This document shows positions 60,801 through 64,000 of a stretch of 64,000 nucleotides of DNA, piece after piece. How positions within the stretch are numbered: position 1 is the stretch's first letter; each line of letters begins with the position of its first letter. The position numbers were made by a program, and so were the translations under genes. The stretch is from assembly GCA_019054805.1 (NCBI GenBank), contig JAHQIY010000008.1, positions 3,271,501-3,335,500 on the forward strand. The letters are read 5' to 3'. This DNA comes from Brachionus manjavacas (taxonomy: Eukaryota; Rotifera; Eurotatoria; Ploima; Brachionidae). The notes under the pieces were generated by a model. The model was not told where the DNA came from, ran no database searches, and saw only the letters and a program-made list of their open reading frames with translations.

Positions 60801-63122
60801 TCCAACTATTTAACGACAGTAACTTCCCTTATTGAAAATTAATTATAGGTAGATAAATTTTGAATTTAAATTAATATTAAAATTTTTGGCATATGCTAAA
60901 TTTTAAAGTGAAAAAGATCTTTACTTTGATCAAGTCTGGAATATTTTTCAGCAATTTTTTAAAATTTTATCACTTTTATCTTTTATATTTGCTACTTAAA
61001 CTTAAATTATATTTATTTAAATTTTTTTCTAAATTTTGTGTTGGATAAGGAATCAGAGTCAAACAGTCGAAAATACCCAAAAATTTAATTAGTGAATAAA
61101 AATTAAACAGAAAAAAGCTTATACCAAAGAATCGGTTCGATTAAATCTAACTTGCTATAAATTCATTTAAATATTATCTTAAATAAAACAGAAAACAAAA
61201 TTTTTTCAAGTTACTGAATAAGTATTTGGATTATTTGAATTGGTGACATGAATGTCGACATCCATTTGGTCCAAGTTGACAGATTCTTCAGCCAACTTCC
61301 ACTCAATTCTAGCAGGAACACTTGTCAAATTGATATCTTGTCGATCTGATTGTTCTTGAGGTGGATGAGCTTCTACAAAAATTACTTTGTTGTTTTTAGG
61401 TACCATGCCGCATTTTCTGGCCACACACAAAGCTGTTAATAAATTGTCGCCTGTGACCATAACAGTAGAAATAGCTGCACTTTTCAATTCATTTATAACA
61501 GGTGTTGTCTCTGGTTTAATCTTATTCTGCATTATTAAAAGACCATAGAATTCCAAGTCTTTTTCTACAACATCTCTGGTCAGTTTTAATGAATTAGCCC
61601 ATGAAACACTTTCGTCCAATTTCTTCCCAGCTAAAGCTATAACCCGATAGCCATTTGCTGTATATATCTTGAGCATGTCAAAATAATTGTGTGGCAAGGT
61701 GTCTTTTTTACACAAGTCTGCTATTTTTTCTGGAGCACCTTTGCTATAAACATGCATACAATTTTCGTCTAAAGACTTACATAGAACACTCATTCGCAGC
61801 AATGAAGAACTAAATGTATATTGTTTAACAATGGCAATCTCATCGGATCCATTTGACTTAACAATGGGTGTTATTTGTTCAAATTTTGTATTAACAGGCG
61901 TTAAGTGCTCATCAACAAAGCTCCATTTGGTTGATTCAAACATTTTGATGTCCAATGGATCACCTGTCAAATCACCATTAAAACGAGTCAAAGAATGACA
62001 ACTGGCCAAGCATCGAAGTAGATTTCCATCGTTTAAATGATTTACAATGTCATGGACTGGATGTTTAAAATGTTTGTCTTGGTCAATGTCAACAACACCC
62101 CAAAGATCCAGACCATCTTCGGTCAGTGTGCCTGTTTTATCAAAGCAAACAAGCTTTAGCTTCCCCCCGACATTAATTCGAGGAGGACTTATGCAAAAAA
62201 TGGATTTTTTTTTCAGTCGACTTTGGGCATAAACAGTTCCGACTGTCATTGCTGCAGGCAATGCCGGTGGAACCACTATAGTAACTATGTCCAAAGCTCT
62301 TATGATCAAATCCTCTAGTCGAACGCCTTGCTCGGCTAAAACAATTATTCCATAAGTCATTCCAATCACAGCTACACAAAATAGAAACAAAATAAACTTC
62401 AACGAGTCTTGATAGAACTTGAATCCCATCGGTTTTGGATAAAGAATGCTTTTGACTAGCTCTCCTTTGGAAGTACTGAATCCGGTTCGGACAACAACTG
62501 CAAGAACTCGCGAGTTTTCATAGTTTCGTGTCTGTACCACCTTGGTCCCATTGAACAAAGTAGATCTTTTATGTGTTTCTACATTGTAAAGTTCACTATC
62601 ATCGTCAGAATGAGCTAATGGCGTTTTAATAACTGGCACACTTTCGCCTGTGAGCATACTTTCATTCAGAATACAATTACCATTTAATAAGACTGCATCA
62701 CATGTCATTGTAATTTCATAACTAGATGGAATTTCGATCACATCACCAGGGACCAAATCTTCGCTTGCTATTTCTTCAAAAATGCCATCCCCTCTACAAA
62801 CATTTATTGTTGTATTTATTCTGACCATGTCATGTAAAGTTTGGGATTGCTTTTTTAAAATTATTTAGATTTTGAAAATAAAATATTAAATATTCTAAAA
62901 TTACTCGTTTTGTTTCGACTAGAGACAAAATCATTGATATTAAAGATATAACTATGATGCAAAAAGCATACAAATAATATTCGTCAATTATCCATAGGGT
63001 GCATGCTAGTATTTGAAATATATAAAATGGTGTCAAGATTTCCTCAAAAAATAGCCTAAAATATGACTTGACCTCAACTTCTATTGAATTGCGACCATAT
63101 ACTTCTAATCTTTTTTGAAAAT
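57893..63122 (-). CDS. ATP13A3: P5B-type cation-transporting ATPase (ATP13A2/3-like), 5' end outside the window
   Basis: Exons in transcript order: 63122-62905, 62849-61215, 59271-59031, 58976-58783, 58723-58651, 58590-58196 and 58138-57893 (stop). All phases agree. P5B ATPases (ATP13A2-5) export polyamines from late endosomes/lysosomes. Visible are LTPFYIFQI (M-domain helix), [10 protein letters not shown] and LTGESVPV (A domain), the P5B-type VPPALPAAM, the phosphorylation site [17 protein letters not shown], the nucleotide-binding [30 protein letters not shown] and MCGDGANDC (P domain). Paired C-terminal helices and [15 protein letters not shown] follow. The N-terminal 200 or so residues lie beyond 64,000. 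The second intron listed is almost 2 kb, far longer than the others, and holds a foldback repeat. Orthology to ATP13A3 rather than ATP13A2 is a family-level guess. Confidence 0.95.
59559..60262. repeat. Foldback-like inverted repeat in the ATPase intron
   Basis: The left end agggttttggtaattttac (59,559) matches the reverse complement of the right end (agggttttggttaattttac, ending 60,262). Similarity with gaps continues inward through acgtaaattttcgaaa and aacgaattttgaaa. Words such as gtaaaatt and ttacgtaa recur many times between them. No coding potential. Confidence 0.6.
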
Positions 63123-64000
63123 CTAATTAGCCATTTTATTTATCTTTAAAAGCCGGAAATTTTTATCAAAAAAATGAAGTTTTGTGAAATTTTAGTATAA
63201 AAAATTATTATCAAAAAGATCACATTTTATGCTTTCATTTTTTTACCAAGTCGGTTTAGTGAACTTTTTGATTTAAATATATATATTGAGAATGGAAAAA
63301 TTTGCTTTTTTTAAACCTTAGAAAAAGAAATCAAAATTAAAAAATGATGACCATGTTAAAGGTGTTGTAAAAAAAATTTTTGAATCTATTTAAAATCATA
63401 TAAAAAAGCGAATAAGTTTAAAAACTAATTTTTATTTTAGAAATTTAATCATATTTTCAGATTTTTCAGAATCGAAAACTAGTGTTTTGAACAAAAAAAA
63501 AACAAAATTGCAGAAAAAATCAGAATGTATAGTTCAAGAGTCTTAAAGTTGGATTTCATTTATTAATTTAATTTCAAAAAATTTAGAGCAATAACTTGAT
63601 AAGTTATCATAAAATTAATTTTGTCTGTCTACATGCTTAAAAAATACTTTATAAATTTTTTATATAGAGATAAAACCATAAAAAAAAAAATTAAAGCAAT
63701 AATTTCAAGGTTTCACGCATATTTCTCAATTGTATGATTATTAAACAAATATGAGCTTAACTTTAATAAAAAGTTAGAATTTTTGGTAATAGTTTTCTGG
63801 ATAATATTATTTTTTCATTTTTTACTTAAAAATTCAAATAATAATTCAAACAGTAGCTTATCACTGATAGATAGATAACTACTTGACATTAAAAAGGGAA
63901 CTTTTTTCCATTTAGATCTTTTTTTTGAAATTTCTTTGAAATTTAATTGCCAACAATTAGACTCTTGAAATTTTGCAAAAAAATTATGAAAATTTATTAA
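63123..64000. other. Intron or upstream sequence of the ATPase gene
   Basis: AT-rich, with no exon of the expected N-terminal region recognised. It is most likely an intron, since the protein lacks its first part. Confidence 0.5.

Noticed and set aside
62047-62379. Short frames overlapping the ATPase phosphorylation-site exon
   Set aside because: Shadows of the ATP13A coding exon in other frames.

Overview
The window is animal nuclear DNA. It is very AT-rich, its genes are interrupted by many introns of about 45-60 bp with GT...AG ends, and it carries metazoan genes (AMPK gamma subunit, kinesin-6 family member KIF6, augmin subunit HAUS4, GTPBP10, a P5B ATPase, selenium-binding protein) together with decayed Tc1/mariner, pogo/Tigger, non-LTR and Ty3/gypsy elements. 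Small introns, low GC and dense relics would suit a monogonont rotifer such as Brachionus, but that assignment is an inference and no marker gene here proves it.

Region 1 (1-22,622): a head-to-tail array of an about 8.2 kb unit, two whole lengths plus a third cut at 22,622. Each unit holds one intronless SELENBP1/methanethiol oxidase gene, a Tc1-like transposase relic and a non-LTR reverse transcriptase relic. Wherever I compared the units they differ only in homopolymer lengths. One such difference (A6 versus A5) shifts the frame of the gene in units 2 and 3. A diverged, intact SELENBP1 paralogue follows at 23,681-25,015. Perfect palindromes sit at and just beyond the right end of the array.

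Region 2 (26,450-34,564): two multi-exon + strand genes. GTPBP10 (Obg-type GTPase) was rebuilt in 8 exons, 370 aa. The AMPK gamma gene has a conserved CBS core and several upstream exons whose splice phases fit alternative long and short N-termini.

Region 3 (35.0-47 kb): a transposon graveyard, mostly on the - strand. It holds a FLYWCH/WRKY-GCM-like zinc-finger ORF with a second relic at 50.2-50.7 kb, a protein built of 79-residue repeats with degenerate relatives scattered over 9 kb, a Ty3/gypsy integrase relic, a pogo/Tigger relic with one recognisable inverted terminus, an endonuclease-reverse transcriptase relic split by a small SINE-like insertion with an 11-bp target duplication, and a ULP1-type protease relic running in frame into a reverse transcriptase tail.

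Region 4 (48.3-64 kb): HAUS4 (single exon), KIF6 (17 exons, 776 aa as rebuilt) on +, then a P5B polyamine-type ATPase (ATP13A3-like) on -, convergent with KIF6 and running off the right edge at its 5' end. Between them lies a 1.2 kb element with 29-bp perfect terminal inverted repeats. HAUS4 and KIF6 both act on microtubules, but I see no sign that they are co-regulated. Exon boundaries were read by eye from conserved protein blocks and splice consensus; transcript data would settle the uncertain ones.
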